A stretch of DNA of 64,000 bases from Caballeronia sp. INDeC2 (GTDB lineage Bacteria; Pseudomonadota; Gammaproteobacteria; Burkholderiales; Burkholderiaceae): positions 186,001-250,000 of the forward strand of contig NZ_JALQDG010000027.1 in the NCBI RefSeq assembly GCF_023631325.1, given 5' to 3'. Position 1 is the stretch's first letter, and each line of letters opens with the position of its first letter. Made by a program: the position numbers and the translations under genes. The notes under the pieces are model-generated. The model saw only the letters and a list, made by a program, of their open reading frames with translations, was not told the DNA's origin and searched no databases. Below are positions 1 through 10,748 of this stretch, one piece after another.

Positions 1-1089
1 CTCGACCGGAATGCCTTCCGATTGCGGCTCCATCATGCGGACCATAATCGCCATGTCCTGGCGGATTTCCGGATGCCGCTGCAAATACGCGAGCCCATAC
101 GCGCGAAACGTGCCGATATTCGTGAGCCGCCGCCGGTTCGCGGGCTCGTTAGCGAGTTCACCGAGATTGCGGTTCGCCTGCTCTACTTCGGTCTGCTTCT
201 GTTCCAGATAATCGTGCAGCAGGCGAAAGCGCTTGAGGCGCGCGGTCTCTTCCTCGGTGAGAAAGCGCACGCATTGCGCGTCGATGCGCAACGTTCGCTT
301 GATGCGCCGCCCGCCCGATTCGAACATGTGCCGATAGTTGCGATAGCTCTCCGAAAAAAGCTTGTAGGTCGGCACGGTGGTCACGGTGTTGTCCCAGTTT
401 TGCACCTTGACCGTATGCAGCGCGATGTCCTTCACGAAGCCATCGGCGGCGGCTTGCGGCATCTCGATCCAGTCGCCGATGCGCAGCATGTCGTTCGACG
501 TCAACTGCGTGCTCGCCACGAGCGACAGCAGCGTGTCCTTGAACACGAGCAGCAGCACGGCGGAAAGCGCACCGAGGCCGGAGAGCATCCAGAGCGGCGA
601 GCGGTCGATGAGAATCGACAGCACGAGCACGCCGCACACGAGGGCGAGCGCGAGCTTGCCGATCTGGATATAGCCCTTGATGGAGCGCGTCTGCGCTTCC
701 TTGCTTTCCGCATAGACGTCCTGCCACGCGGACAGCGCGCTGCCCGCCGCGAAGAAAATGCAGATCCACGCGCCGCCGTGCGCGACGCGGCCGATGCCCG
801 TCGCCCAATGGCCGATGCGCGGCACCTCGTCGATGCCGAGCGCGATAGTCGCGAACGGCACCGCGTACCAGAGGCGGTGATACGCGCGATGCTTGATGAA
901 CGCGCGGTCCCACTTCTGATGACCGGCGAGCACGAGCAACCGATGCGCGACATACAGCACGATGCGCACGATCACCCATTGCAGGAAGAGCGCGATCAGC
1001 GCGAGCGCGACGAGACCCGCGACCAGTTGCGCCCAGGGATGAGCGGCGAGCAGATGGGGCAGCGGATCGGGAAGGAAGTCGAAGTTCAT
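1..1089 (-). CDS. MscS-family mechanosensitive channel, YbdG-like (3' end cut by window)
   Basis: Mechanosensitive ion channel of the inner membrane that would open under membrane tension and release solutes during hypo-osmotic shock. The visible 363 residues begin at the ATG read from 1089. Hydrophobic segments lie near residues 20-55, 70-85, 100-120 and 140-160. The MscS core follows at about 165-240: SGLGALSAVLLLVFKD, then SNDMLRIGDWIEMP and VKVQNWDNTVTTVPTYKL. This matches Escherichia coli YbdG (415 residues) closely from memory, including the conserved GGRRIKR stretch after the core, so roughly 50 C-terminal residues should lie left of the window. The start has no strong Shine-Dalgarno sequence. 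It is divergent from the RpiR regulator gene and shows no obvious functional link to it. The family call is firm; the YbdG subfamily is likely. Confidence 0.9.
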   Translation of the reverse strand, partial: MNFDFLPDPLPHLLAAHPWAQLVAGLVALALIALFLQWVIVRIVLYVAHRLLVLAGHQKWDRAFIKHRAYHRLWYAVPFATIALGIDEVPRIGHWATGIGRVAHGGAWICIFFAAGSALSAWQDVYAESKEAQTRSIKGYIQIGKLALALVCGVLVLSILIDRSPLWMLSGLGALSAVLLLVFKDTLLSLVASTQLTSNDMLRIGDWIEMPQAAADGFVKDIALHTVKVQNWDNTVTTVPTYKLFSESYRNYRHMFESGGRRIKRTLRIDAQCVRFLTEEETARLKRFRLLHDYLEQKQTEVEQANRNLGELANEPANRRRLTNIGTFRAYGLAYLQRHPEIRQDMAIMVRMMEPQSEGIPVE

Positions 1090-1223
1090 ACGGTTGGGTG
1101 AGGGCTATGAGCGCATGCGCGTCATGCGCTTTCTCGGCGCGGCGCGCACCGTATTGTGCATGATCGTGCACGTTCGATGCATCGGAAGCGGCCTGCTTGC
1201 GCGCCTTATCGAAAACCCGAGTT

Positions 1224-1276
1224 CGATGAAAATGAATTTTTTTTGGCGGGTTTTTCGAGTAAATATACTTTCATCG
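1224..1276. promoter_or_regulatory. Candidate operator: inverted repeat before the RpiR gene
   Basis: CGATGAAA at 1224-1231 is matched by its exact reverse complement TTTCATCG at 1269-1276. Between them lie a T-rich run (GAATTTTTTTT) and an AT-rich stretch with TAAATATACTTT. It sits 33-85 bases upstream of the RpiR start, where an autoregulatory site of an RpiR-type repressor would be expected. Binding by the neighbouring regulator is inference. Confidence 0.35.
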
Positions 1277-1308
1277 CGTTTGATTGCCATGAGAGCGCAG
1301 CGCATTCC

Positions 1309-2283
1309 ATGTCCCGTTCACTATCGGTTCGTGCGCCGGCCAACGCCGACGTCCTGATCTCCGCGCGCATCGCGGCGGCCATGCCGACGCTCACGCCGAT
1401 TCATCGGCGCATGGGTGCGTTCGTGCTGGCGAACCTGTTCCGTTCCGCGACGATGCGCATCGACGAGCTGGCGGGCGCGGTGGGCGCGTCGGTGGCGACG
1501 GCGAACCGTTTCGCGCGCGCGCTCGGCTTCTCGGGCTATCCGGCGTTTCGCGAGGCGCTCGTGCGCGGCTTCGAGGCGACCATCGCGCCGGTCGAGCGCT
1601 TGCGCACCGCGCTCGAATCGCCGGCGAGCGGGGCCGAAGTATTCGATGCATCGCTCGCGCAGGCGGCAGCGAATCTGCGTCTTGCCCAGACTTCCGTCGA
1701 TGGCGCGAAGGCCGGCGCGATCGTCGACATGATCCTCGCTGCGCCGCGCATCTTCGTGGTCGGCTATGGCGCGAGCGCGTTCCTCGCGGGATTGATGGAG
1801 CACGGACTCACGCCGTACTGCGCGAACGTTCAATCGCTCGCGCTGATGGGCGGACCGTCGCACGCGGCGCGCAGGCTCTTCACGGCGTCGCGCGGCGATG
1901 TGCTGATCGCGATCGCTTTCCCGCGTTATGTCGACGACACCATCACGCTGGCGCGGCTCGCGCGCGATCACGGCTTGCGCGTCATCGCGCTCACGGACAG
2001 CGCCGCGTCGCCGCTCGCGCAAGTCGCCGACATCCTGCTCGCGATTCACGCCGAACGCAGGCTCGCGGCGAATTGCGACACGGCGGTGCTCGCCGTCGTC
2101 GAAGCACTCTGCGATGCAGTCGCGCATCGGGCGAAACGCTCGGTCGAAGCAGCGTCTGGACTGACCGAATTCGTTCTGCCGTGGCTCGTCGCACCGTCGA
2201 TCGCCAAAGGGCCGCAGACGGTCTCCGCGCCGCGCCGCACGGCCGCGAAACGACACACTCACACGGAACCACGCGAGACATGA
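1309..2283 (+). CDS. MurR/RpiR-family transcriptional regulator
   Basis: Cytoplasmic DNA-binding regulator of about 324 residues. The N-terminal RpiR helix-turn-helix spans roughly residues 15-90 (LTPIHRRMGAFVLANL, then MRIDELAGAVGASVATANRFARALGFSGYPAFREAL). The C-terminal SIS sugar/phosphosugar-type domain covers about 130-270 (RIFVVGYGASAFLAGLMEHGL, GDVLIAIAFPRYVDDTITLARLARDHGLRVIALTDS). I chose the ATG at 1309 because family members start close to the HTH; an in-frame upstream start at 1156 would add 51 atypical residues. Its stop overlaps the ATG of the isoaspartyl peptidase gene (ATGA), so it is the first gene of a peptide uptake operon and probably autoregulates it. RpiR proteins usually sense phosphosugars; the ligand here is unknown. 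Confidence 0.88.
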   Translation: MSRSLSVRAPANADVLISARIAAAMPTLTPIHRRMGAFVLANLFRSATMRIDELAGAVGASVATANRFARALGFSGYPAFREALVRGFEATIAPVERLRTALESPASGAEVFDASLAQAAANLRLAQTSVDGAKAGAIVDMILAAPRIFVVGYGASAFLAGLMEHGLTPYCANVQSLALMGGPSHAARRLFTASRGDVLIAIAFPRYVDDTITLARLARDHGLRVIALTDSAASPLAQVADILLAIHAERRLAANCDTAVLAVVEALCDAVAHRAKRSVEAASGLTEFVLPWLVAPSIAKGPQTVSAPRRTAAKRHTHTEPRET

Positions 2284-3241
2284 ACGCCACACCAGTCATT
2301 GCCATTCACGGCGGCGCGGGCACGCTTCTGCGCCACGCGATGAACGCCGAAACGGAAGGGCGCTACCACGCGGCGCTCGGCGAGATTTTGAGCGCGGGCG
2401 AGCGCATTCTCGCCGCGGGCGGCAACGCGCTCGACGCCGTCACCGAAGCCGTCCGTCTTCTCGAAGACTGTCCGCTCTTCAACGCGGGCCACGGCGCGGT
2501 GTTCACGGCGGCCGGCACGCACGAACTCGACGCCTCCGTGATGGACGGCGCGACGCTCGAAGCCGGCGCGATCAGTTGCGTGACGCGCGTGAAGAATCCC
2601 GTGCTCGCCGCGCGCCGCGTGCTCGACGTGAGCGAGCACGTGATGTTCACGGCAGCGGGCGCGGAAGCGTTCGCCGCGGCGCAAGGGCTCGAGTTCGTCG
2701 AGCCGTCGTACTTCCATACCGAAGCGCGCCATCAGCAATGGCTCAAGGCGCGCGGCACATCGGGCACGATGCTCGATCACGATGCGATGACGAAGTTCGC
2801 ATTCGACAACGATCCCATCGATCCCGACAAGAAGTTCGGCACCGTCGGCGCGGTCGCGCTCGACGCGAACGGTCATCTCGCGGCGGCGACATCGACGGGC
2901 GGCATCACCAACAAGCAGGCGGGCCGCGTCGGCGATGCGCCGTTGATCGGCGCGGGCTGCTATGCGAACGACGCGACCTGCGCCGTCTCGACCACCGGCA
3001 CGGGCGAGATGTTCATCCGCATGCTTGCGGCGTACGACGTATCGGCGCAAATGGAATATCGCGGTTTGTCGCTGGAAGACGCGGCACACGATGTCGTGAC
3101 GAACAAGCTGCCGCGCATCGAGGGACGCGGCGGCCTCATCGCCGTTGACGCGAAGGGCAACGTCGTGCTGCCGTTCAACACGGAAGGCATGTATCGCGGC
3201 TATGCGCGCGCAGGCGAAGCGCCCGTCACGGCGATCTATCG

Positions 3242-3245
<4 letters not shown>
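2280..3245 (+). CDS. iaaA: Isoaspartyl peptidase / L-asparaginase (plant-type Ntn hydrolase)
   Basis: Ntn hydrolase that removes N-terminal isoaspartyl residues from peptides and has L-asparaginase activity. The precursor cleaves itself to free an N-terminal threonine nucleophile. The 321 residues begin with the family hallmark VIAIHGGAGTL. The autocleavage site is FGTVGAVALD, so Thr188 should be the nucleophile. It is followed by the substrate-binding TSTGGITNKQAGRVGDAPLIGAGCYA block and the TGTGEMFIR motif. The start overlaps the regulator stop by ATGA, and the stop overlaps the next ATG, so translation is coupled on both sides. The pairing with a GsiABCD-type importer reproduces the iaaA-gsiABCD order of Escherichia coli, which supports a role in breaking down imported peptides in the cytoplasm. 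Confidence 0.93.
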
Positions 3246-5140
<1,895 letters not shown>

Positions 5141-5165
5141 AAGCACTTCAAAAAGGAGTCCAACG

Positions 5166-6713
5166 ATGCCGTCCTTTCAATTGCGCGCGATGCTCGCAGC
5201 AAGCGCGTTCGCCACGCTGACCGCACTCGCGCCCGTCGCGGCGCACGCGCAAAGCACCGCTGTGATGGCGGTCGCTTCGACCTTCACGACGATGGATCCG
5301 TACGACGCCAACGACACGCTCTCGCAGGCGGTGGCGAAGTCCTTCTACGAAGGCCTTTTCGGCTTCGACAAGGACATGAAGATCCGCAACGTGCTCGCGA
5401 CGAGCTACGAGGCGAGCCCCGATGCGAAGGTCTACACGATCCATTTGCGTAAGGATGTGAAGTTCCAGGACGGCACCGATTTCAACGCGGACGCGGTGAA
5501 AGCCGTGTTCGACCGCGTGACGAATCCGGACAACAAGCTCAAGCGCTACAACCTCTTCAACAAGATCGACAAGACCGAAGTTGTCGACCCGTACACGGTA
5601 AAGATCACGCTGAAGATTCCTTTCTCGGCGTTCATCAACGTGCTCGCGCATCCGTCGGCGGTGATGATCTCGCCGGCCGCGCTCAAGAAGTACGGCAAGG
5701 ACATCGCGTTTCATCCGGTCGGCACGGGCCCGTTCGAGTTCGTCGAATGGAAGCAGACCGACGACCTGAAGGTGAAAAAATTCACGGGCTATTGGCAGAA
5801 GGGTTTGCCGAAGATCGACATGATCGACTGGAAGCCGGTGGTCGATAACAACACGCGCGCGGCGCTCATGCAGACGGGCGAAGCGGACTTCGCGTTTTCG
5901 ATTCCGTTCGAGCAGGCCGGGACGCTCAAGGCAAGCCCGAAGGTCGATCTGATCGCGGCGCCGTCGATCATTCAGCGCTATGTCAGCATGAACGTGCTGC
6001 AAAAGCCTTTCGACAATCCGAAGGTGCGCGAGGCGATGAACTACGCGATCAACAAGGAAGCGCTCGTCAAGGTCGCGTTCGCGGGCTATGCCATGCCCGC
6101 AGAAGGCGTGGTGCCGCAGGGCGTCGATTACGCGACGAAGCTCGGGCCGTGGAAATACGATCCCGCGAAGGCGCGCGAATTGTTGAAGGAAGCGGGATAC
6201 CCGAACGGCTTCGAAACCGTGCTGTGGTCGGGCTATAACCACACGACCGCGCAGAAGATCATCCAGTTCGTGCAGCAGCAACTCGCGCAAGTCGGCGTGA
6301 AGACGACGGTCGAAGCGCTCGAAGCGGGGCAGCGCGTGCAGCGCATAGAGAGCGCGCCCGATCCGAAGACGGCGCCCGTGCGCATGCTCTATATCGGTTG
6401 GTCGTCGTCGACGGGCGAAGCGGACTGGGCGATCTCGCCGCTGCTCGGCGGCACGTCGTTCCCGCCGAAGCTCTTCAACACCGCGTACTACAAAAACGAT
6501 CAGGTCGACGACGATCTCTCCAAGGCGCTCGCCACCACGGATCGCGGCGAGAAGGCCAAGCTCTACGCCGATGCGCAAAAGCGCATTTGGGCCGACGCTC
6601 CGTGGATTTTCCTCGTCACGGAGAAGGTCGTGTATGCGCGCAGCAAGCGTCTTTCCGGCGCGTACGTGATGCCCGACGGCTCGTTCAGCTTCGACGAGAT
6701 CGCGATCAAGTAA
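5166..6713 (+). CDS. gsiB: ABC transporter periplasmic substrate-binding protein (GsiB/DppA-type, SBP family 5)
   Basis: Periplasmic receptor that delivers the peptide substrate to the GsiC/GsiD permeases. The mature ATG at 5166 follows a good AAGGAG ribosome site and opens a clear Sec signal peptide ending APVAAHAQS, with cleavage after about residue 28. The longer reading frame starting at 5004 overlaps gsiA and lacks a signal. The 515 residues show the SBP_bac_5 pattern: TTMDPYDANDTLSQAVAKSFYEGLFGFDKD, then KVYTIHLRKDVKFQDGTDFNADAVKAVFDRV and FHPVGTGPFEFVEWKQTDDL. A C-terminal block reads KLYADAQKRIWADAPWIFLV. Length is typical for the family. It lies 25 bases after gsiA and 47 bases before the first permease gene. 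Ligand specificity cannot be read from sequence. Confidence 0.9.
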   Translation: MPSFQLRAMLAASAFATLTALAPVAAHAQSTAVMAVASTFTTMDPYDANDTLSQAVAKSFYEGLFGFDKDMKIRNVLATSYEASPDAKVYTIHLRKDVKFQDGTDFNADAVKAVFDRVTNPDNKLKRYNLFNKIDKTEVVDPYTVKITLKIPFSAFINVLAHPSAVMISPAALKKYGKDIAFHPVGTGPFEFVEWKQTDDLKVKKFTGYWQKGLPKIDMIDWKPVVDNNTRAALMQTGEADFAFSIPFEQAGTLKASPKVDLIAAPSIIQRYVSMNVLQKPFDNPKVREAMNYAINKEALVKVAFAGYAMPAEGVVPQGVDYATKLGPWKYDPAKARELLKEAGYPNGFETVLWSGYNHTTAQKIIQFVQQQLAQVGVKTTVEALEAGQRVQRIESAPDPKTAPVRMLYIGWSSSTGEADWAISPLLGGTSFPPKLFNTAYYKNDQVDDDLSKALATTDRGEKAKLYADAQKRIWADAPWIFLVTEKVVYARSKRLSGAYVMPDGSFSFDEIAIK

Positions 6714-6760
6714 TCGCTTTCGGCCGGACGTGATCGCCCGGCCGCATCTGACTTAAAACG

Positions 6761-7681
6761 ATGCTCAACTTCATCGCCAAACGCCTGTTAGGTCTGCTCC
6801 CGACGCTTTTCATCGTCGCGGTGCTGGTGTTCTTCTTTGTGCACATGCTGCCGGGCGATCCCGCGCGGCTCGCCGCGGGCGCGGAGGCCGACGAAGCGAC
6901 GGTCGCGCTCGTGCGCGCGGATCTCGGCCTCGACAAGCCGCTGCCGCAACAGCTCGTGAGCTTCTTCGGCAAGGTCGTGCATTTCGACTTCGGCATGTCG
7001 ACGCGCAGCAAGCGGCCCGTGTCGACGGAAATCGCCGAGCGTTTCATGCCGACGTTGTGGCTCACGCTCGCGAGCATGGTGTGGGCGGTGGTCTTCGGCA
7101 TGACGATCGGCATCGTGTCGGCGGTGTGGCGCAATCGCTGGCCGGATCGATTGGGCATGACGCTCGCGGTATCGGGCATATCGTTTCCGGCCTTCGCGCT
7201 CGGCATGCTGCTGATGGAAATCTTCTCGGTGAAGCTCGGCTGGCTGCCTATCGTCGATGACGGCACATGGAAGGGTTACGTGCTGCCATCGATCACGCTC
7301 GGGGCTGCGGTGGCCGCCGTGATGGCGCGCTTCACACGCGCGTCGTTCGTGGAAGTGCTCGGCGAGGACTTCGTGCGCACCGCGCGCGCGAAGGGCGTGC
7401 ACGAACCGATGGTCATCGTGAAGCATTGCCTGCGCAACGCGATGATCCCCGTCGTCACGATGATGGGTCTGCAATTCGGCTTTCTGCTCGGCGGCTCGAT
7501 CGTCGTGGAGAAGGTGTTCAACTGGCCGGGGCTGGGACGCCTGCTCGTCGATGCGGTCGAGATGCGCGATTACCCCGTGATTCAGGCGGAAGTGCTGCTG
7601 TTCTCGCTGGAGTTCATCGTGATCAATCTGATCGTGGACGTGCTGTACGCGATCATCAATCCGACCATTCGTTTCAAGTGA
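6761..7681 (+). CDS. gsiC: Peptide/glutathione ABC transporter permease (GsiC-like)
   Basis: Inner-membrane permease of the BPD_transp_1 family, 306 residues, about six membrane segments. The N-terminus MLNFIAKRLLGLLPTLFIVAVLVFFFVHMLPGDPAR is the DppB/GsiC hallmark. The cytoplasmic EAA loop that contacts the ATPase is visible as DFVRTARAKGVHEPMVIVKHCLRNAMIPVVTMMGLQ, followed by LLGGSIVVEKVFNWPGLGRLLVDAV. It pairs with GsiD, seven bases downstream, to form the translocation pore. No strong independent promoter was seen in the 47-base gap after gsiB, so it should be co-transcribed. Confidence 0.92.
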   Translation: MLNFIAKRLLGLLPTLFIVAVLVFFFVHMLPGDPARLAAGAEADEATVALVRADLGLDKPLPQQLVSFFGKVVHFDFGMSTRSKRPVSTEIAERFMPTLWLTLASMVWAVVFGMTIGIVSAVWRNRWPDRLGMTLAVSGISFPAFALGMLLMEIFSVKLGWLPIVDDGTWKGYVLPSITLGAAVAAVMARFTRASFVEVLGEDFVRTARAKGVHEPMVIVKHCLRNAMIPVVTMMGLQFGFLLGGSIVVEKVFNWPGLGRLLVDAVEMRDYPVIQAEVLLFSLEFIVINLIVDVLYAIINPTIRFK

Positions 7682-7688
7682 GGACGCG

Positions 7689-8579
7689 ATGAGCGTGGCA
7701 GCCGAAAACGCGGTGCAAGCGCCGCAAGAAATCCGCACGCCGTGGACGGAGTTCTGGCGCAAGTTCAGGCAACAGCACATTGCGATGATCGCGGCCGTGT
7801 TCGTCTTGCTGCTGATCGTGATCGCGATCATCGCGCCGTATATCGCGCCTTACGATCCGGAGAACTACTTCGATTACGACGCGCTCAACGCCGGTCCATC
7901 GGCGGCGCACTGGTTCGGCGTCGATTCGCTGGGGCGCGACATTCTGAGCCGCATACTCGTCGGTAGCCGCATTTCGTTGACGGCGGGCTTGCTCTCCGTC
8001 GTGCTCGGCGCGGTGATCGGCACGTTCTTCGGTTTGCTCGCGGGCTATTACGAAGGATGGTGGGACCGCATCGTGATGCGCATCGCGGACGTGCTGTTCG
8101 CGTTCCCCGGGATTCTGCTTGCGATCGGCGTCGTCGCGATTCTCGGCAACGGCATGGTCAACGTCGTGTGCGCGGTCGCGATCTTCAGCATTCCCGCGTT
8201 CGCGCGGCTCGTGCGCGGCAATACGCTCGCGCTCAAGCATCTCACCTATATCGAGGCGGCGAAGAGCATCGGCGCGTCGGACTGGACGATACTCGCGCGG
8301 CATATCCTGCCCGGCACGATATCGTCGGTGGTCGTGTACTTCACGATGCGCATCGGCACGTCGATCATCACGGCGGCGAGTCTGTCGTTCCTGGGACTCG
8401 GCGCGCAACCGCCCACGCCCGAGTGGGGTGCGATGCTCAACGAAGCGCGCGCCGACATGGCGATGGCGCCGCACGTCGCGATCTTCCCGAGTCTCGCGAT
8501 CTTCTTCACGGTGCTCGCGTTCAATCTGCTCGGCGACGGCCTGCGCGATGCGCTCGATCCGAAGCTCGACCGGCCATGA
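7689..8579 (+). CDS. gsiD: Peptide/glutathione ABC transporter permease (GsiD-like)
   Basis: Second inner-membrane permease of the importer, 296 residues. The long N-terminal segment with PWTEFWRKFRQQHIAMIAAVFVLLLIVIAIIAPYIAPYDPENYFDYD is typical of DppC/GsiD proteins with an OppC-like N-terminal domain. The GVDSLGRDILSRILVGSRISL motif and the EAA loop (TYIEAAKSIGASDWTILARHILPGTISSVVVY) are clear. The C-terminus carries SLSFLGLGAQPPTPEWGAMLNEAR. Its stop overlaps the ATG of the P1-family peptidase gene, showing that the hydrolase genes downstream belong to the same transcript as the transporter. Confidence 0.92.
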   Translation: MSVAAENAVQAPQEIRTPWTEFWRKFRQQHIAMIAAVFVLLLIVIAIIAPYIAPYDPENYFDYDALNAGPSAAHWFGVDSLGRDILSRILVGSRISLTAGLLSVVLGAVIGTFFGLLAGYYEGWWDRIVMRIADVLFAFPGILLAIGVVAILGNGMVNVVCAVAIFSIPAFARLVRGNTLALKHLTYIEAAKSIGASDWTILARHILPGTISSVVVYFTMRIGTSIITAASLSFLGLGAQPPTPEWGAMLNEARADMAMAPHVAIFPSLAIFFTVLAFNLLGDGLRDALDPKLDRP

Positions 8580-9586
8580 CGCATATCGGTCCGCTCGAAG
8601 CGGGGCCGCGCGGCACGATCGCCGATGTCGCGGGCGTGACGGTCGGTCATTGCACGCTCGCTGAAGGCGCGGTGCAAACGGGCGTGACGGTGATTCGCCC
8701 GCACGACGGCGACGTCTATCGCGACAAGGTGCCGGCCGCCGCGTGCGTGATCAACGGCTTCGGCAAGAGCGTCGGGCTCGTGCAGGTCGAAGAACTCGGC
8801 GTGCTCGAAACGCCGGTCGCGCTGACCAATACCTTCGGTGTCGGCACGATCGCGAATGCGCAGATTCGCGCTGCCATCGCCGCGAATCCGGGTATCGGAC
8901 GCGAGGATCCGAGCGTGAATCCGCTCGTGTTCGAATGCAACGACGGCTATCTCAACGACATGCAGGCGCTCGCGATTCGCGAAGCGCATTACATGAGCGC
9001 ACTCGATGCGTGCGGCGTCGATTTCGAACGCGGCGCGGTCGGAGCGGGACGCGGCATGTCGTGCTTCGAATTGAAAGGCGGGGTCGGATCGGCTTCGCGC
9101 GTCGTGCAGATCAACGAGCACGCATACACGACAGGCGCGCTCGTGCTCGCGAACTTCGGCCGCTTGCCGCAGCTCATGATCTCGGGCGATGCCGTCGGAA
9201 AGACGCTGATGAAAGAAGCGAACGCGAAGCCCGAGCAAGGCTCGATCATCATGCTGATCGCAACCGACGCGCCGCTCGACGCGCGTCAGTTGCGCCGTCT
9301 CGCGATGCGTTCCGCCGCCGGCCTCGCGCGCACGGGCTCGGTGTACGGTCACGGCAGCGGCGATATCGCGCTGGCGTTCACGACCGCCTACACCGTGCCG
9401 CACGATGCGGACTTCATCGCTATACCGCCGCTCATCAGCGACGCGCGGCTCGATCCTCTCTTTCAGGCCGCCGCCGACAGCATCGAACAAGCGATCCTCG
9501 ATGCGCTCTTCAGCGCGGAGACGGTCGCCGGACGCGATGGCCATCGGCGCATATCGCTCAAGGACGCATTGAGGACAAGACCATGA
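8576..9586 (+). CDS. P1-family (DmpA/BapA-like) self-processing aminopeptidase
   Basis: Member of the S58/P1 family of N-terminal nucleophile aminopeptidases, which cleave themselves and then remove N-terminal D-, L- or beta-amino acids from peptides. The 336 residues begin GTIADVAGVTVGHCTLAEGAVQTGVTVIRPHDGD. The family core appears as PVALTNTFGVGTIANAQ and then GAVGAGRGMSCFELKGGVGSASRVV. The serine of the GSASR stretch is the likely nucleophile, in place of the GTSSR seen in characterised members. The chosen ATG overlaps the gsiD stop; the longer frame is a shadow through gsiD. Immediately downstream, overlapping by ATGA, is another D-peptide hydrolase. No signal peptide is seen, so it should act on imported peptides in the cytoplasm. 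Confidence 0.87.
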   Translation: MTHIGPLEAGPRGTIADVAGVTVGHCTLAEGAVQTGVTVIRPHDGDVYRDKVPAAACVINGFGKSVGLVQVEELGVLETPVALTNTFGVGTIANAQIRAAIAANPGIGREDPSVNPLVFECNDGYLNDMQALAIREAHYMSALDACGVDFERGAVGAGRGMSCFELKGGVGSASRVVQINEHAYTTGALVLANFGRLPQLMISGDAVGKTLMKEANAKPEQGSIIMLIATDAPLDARQLRRLAMRSAAGLARTGSVYGHGSGDIALAFTTAYTVPHDADFIAIPPLISDARLDPLFQAAADSIEQAILDALFSAETVAGRDGHRRISLKDALRTRP

Positions 9587-10407
9587 AAGTGCTGATCTCT
9601 GTGGATATCGAAGGTATCGCGGGCGTGTTCCATCCGGAGCAGACGCGCGCGGGCAACGCCGAATACGAACAGGCGCGCCGCTGGATGACGCGCGAGGCGA
9701 ATGCGGCCGCGCAAGGCGCGTTCGATGGCGGCGCATCGCAAGTGTGGATCAACGATTCGCACGGCGGCTTTCGCAATCTGATGCCCGACCTCATCGATCA
9801 GCGCGCGCGTCTCGTGCTCGGCAAGCCGCGCACGCTCGGCATGATGGCGGGGCTGGAAGCATCGCCGGAAGTGGTCTTCATGATCGGCTATCACGCGCGC
9901 GCGCAAAGCCGCGGCATCCTCGCGCATACGATCAACAGCGCCGCGTTCGCGCGCGTCACTCTAGATGGCGAGGAAGTCGGCGAGGCGGGGCTTTACGGCA
10001 GGCTCGCTGAGGAACACGGCGGGCGTGTCGCGTTACTCACGGGCGACGACGTGTTCGGCGCCGAGACGCTCCCCGCATTTCCCGGCGCGCGTTTTCTATG
10101 CGTGAAGACCGCGCACGGCTATTCGAGCGGCGTGACCGAAACGCCCGCCGCGGCATGCGACGCGATCCGGCTCGCCGCGCGCGAAACGATCGAAGCGGCG
10201 GCGTCGTCGTCACATGCGAAACGCTCGCCTGTCATCGGCCTTCGCTGCGAACTGCGCGCGCAGACGAGCGCCTTCGCCGATCTCTTCTGCCAATGGCCGG
10301 CGCTCGAACGCATCGATGCCGTGACGCTCGCTTTCGATGCGCCTTCAGTCGAACATGTCGTGCGAATACTCAATTGCCTTTCGGCAATGTCCTTCATGAT
10401 ACGGTGA
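9583..10407 (+). CDS. dppA: M55-family D-aminopeptidase (DppA-like)
   Basis: Zinc D-aminopeptidase of family M55 that removes N-terminal D-amino acids such as D-alanine from peptides. The 274 residues start MKVLISVDIEGIAGV, the SxDxEG metal-binding signature. Residues D8, E10, H60 (DSHGG), H104 (GYHAR) and H115 fall at the same numbers as the known active-site residues of Bacillus subtilis DppA. A glutamate near 131-134 (GEEVGEAG) fits the remaining ligand. The ATG overlaps the preceding peptidase stop. It is the last gene of the operon. With isoaspartyl peptidase and the P1 peptidase it gives the cluster three enzymes for peptides with non-standard residues. The gene name follows the Bacillus protein and is unrelated to the enteric dipeptide-binding protein DppA. 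Confidence 0.92.
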   Translation: MKVLISVDIEGIAGVFHPEQTRAGNAEYEQARRWMTREANAAAQGAFDGGASQVWINDSHGGFRNLMPDLIDQRARLVLGKPRTLGMMAGLEASPEVVFMIGYHARAQSRGILAHTINSAAFARVTLDGEEVGEAGLYGRLAEEHGGRVALLTGDDVFGAETLPAFPGARFLCVKTAHGYSSGVTETPAAACDAIRLAARETIEAAASSSHAKRSPVIGLRCELRAQTSAFADLFCQWPALERIDAVTLAFDAPSVEHVVRILNCLSAMSFMIR

Positions 10408-10496
10408 GCGTTTGGACCAAGCGCTTTGAGTATCGTTAGAATGGAGCCATTCGCGAGACCGGCTCTGGTCTTGACGTCTTTTTGCAGACGACGCTC

Positions 10497-10724
10497 ATGC
10501 ACACGGTGAAGCTCGAACACAATGACGACGAGGTGCTCGACCCCGCCGATCCCCAGCTCGTTACGCGCGGCTCGCTTTTCATCGACGGCCGCGATGCCGG
10601 CTGCTGGGAAGAACGGCGCGACGGCACGTGGGCGGCGCATCTGCGGCACAAGGACGGCTGGATCGTCGAGACGAGCCGCGGCGCACTGGTCGAGCGGCTC
10701 GCACGCGAGGCACAACGCAGTTAA
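10497..10724 (+). CDS. Small hypothetical protein, 75 residues
   Basis: Not recognised. A short acidic-basic soluble protein (MHTVKLEHNDDEVLDPADPQLVTRGSLFIDGRDAGCWEERRDGTWAAHLRHKDGW) without signal peptide or membrane segment. The alternating strand-like pattern suggests a small beta fold. I prefer the ATG at 10497 over the TTG at 10482 because the latter adds only five residues; neither has a clear ribosome site. It lies 90 bases after the peptide operon and 24 bases before crcB on the same strand. Its codon use fits the neighbourhood, which favours a real gene. Confidence 0.6.
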   Translation: MHTVKLEHNDDEVLDPADPQLVTRGSLFIDGRDAGCWEERRDGTWAAHLRHKDGWIVETSRGALVERLAREAQRS

Positions 10725-10748
10725 TTTCGAATCGATTTCACACAACTC

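Noticed and set aside
1155..1170. GTGCATGATCGTGCAC as an operator between the MscS and RpiR genes
   Set aside because: It is an imperfect short palindrome in GC-rich DNA with no supporting promoter elements.
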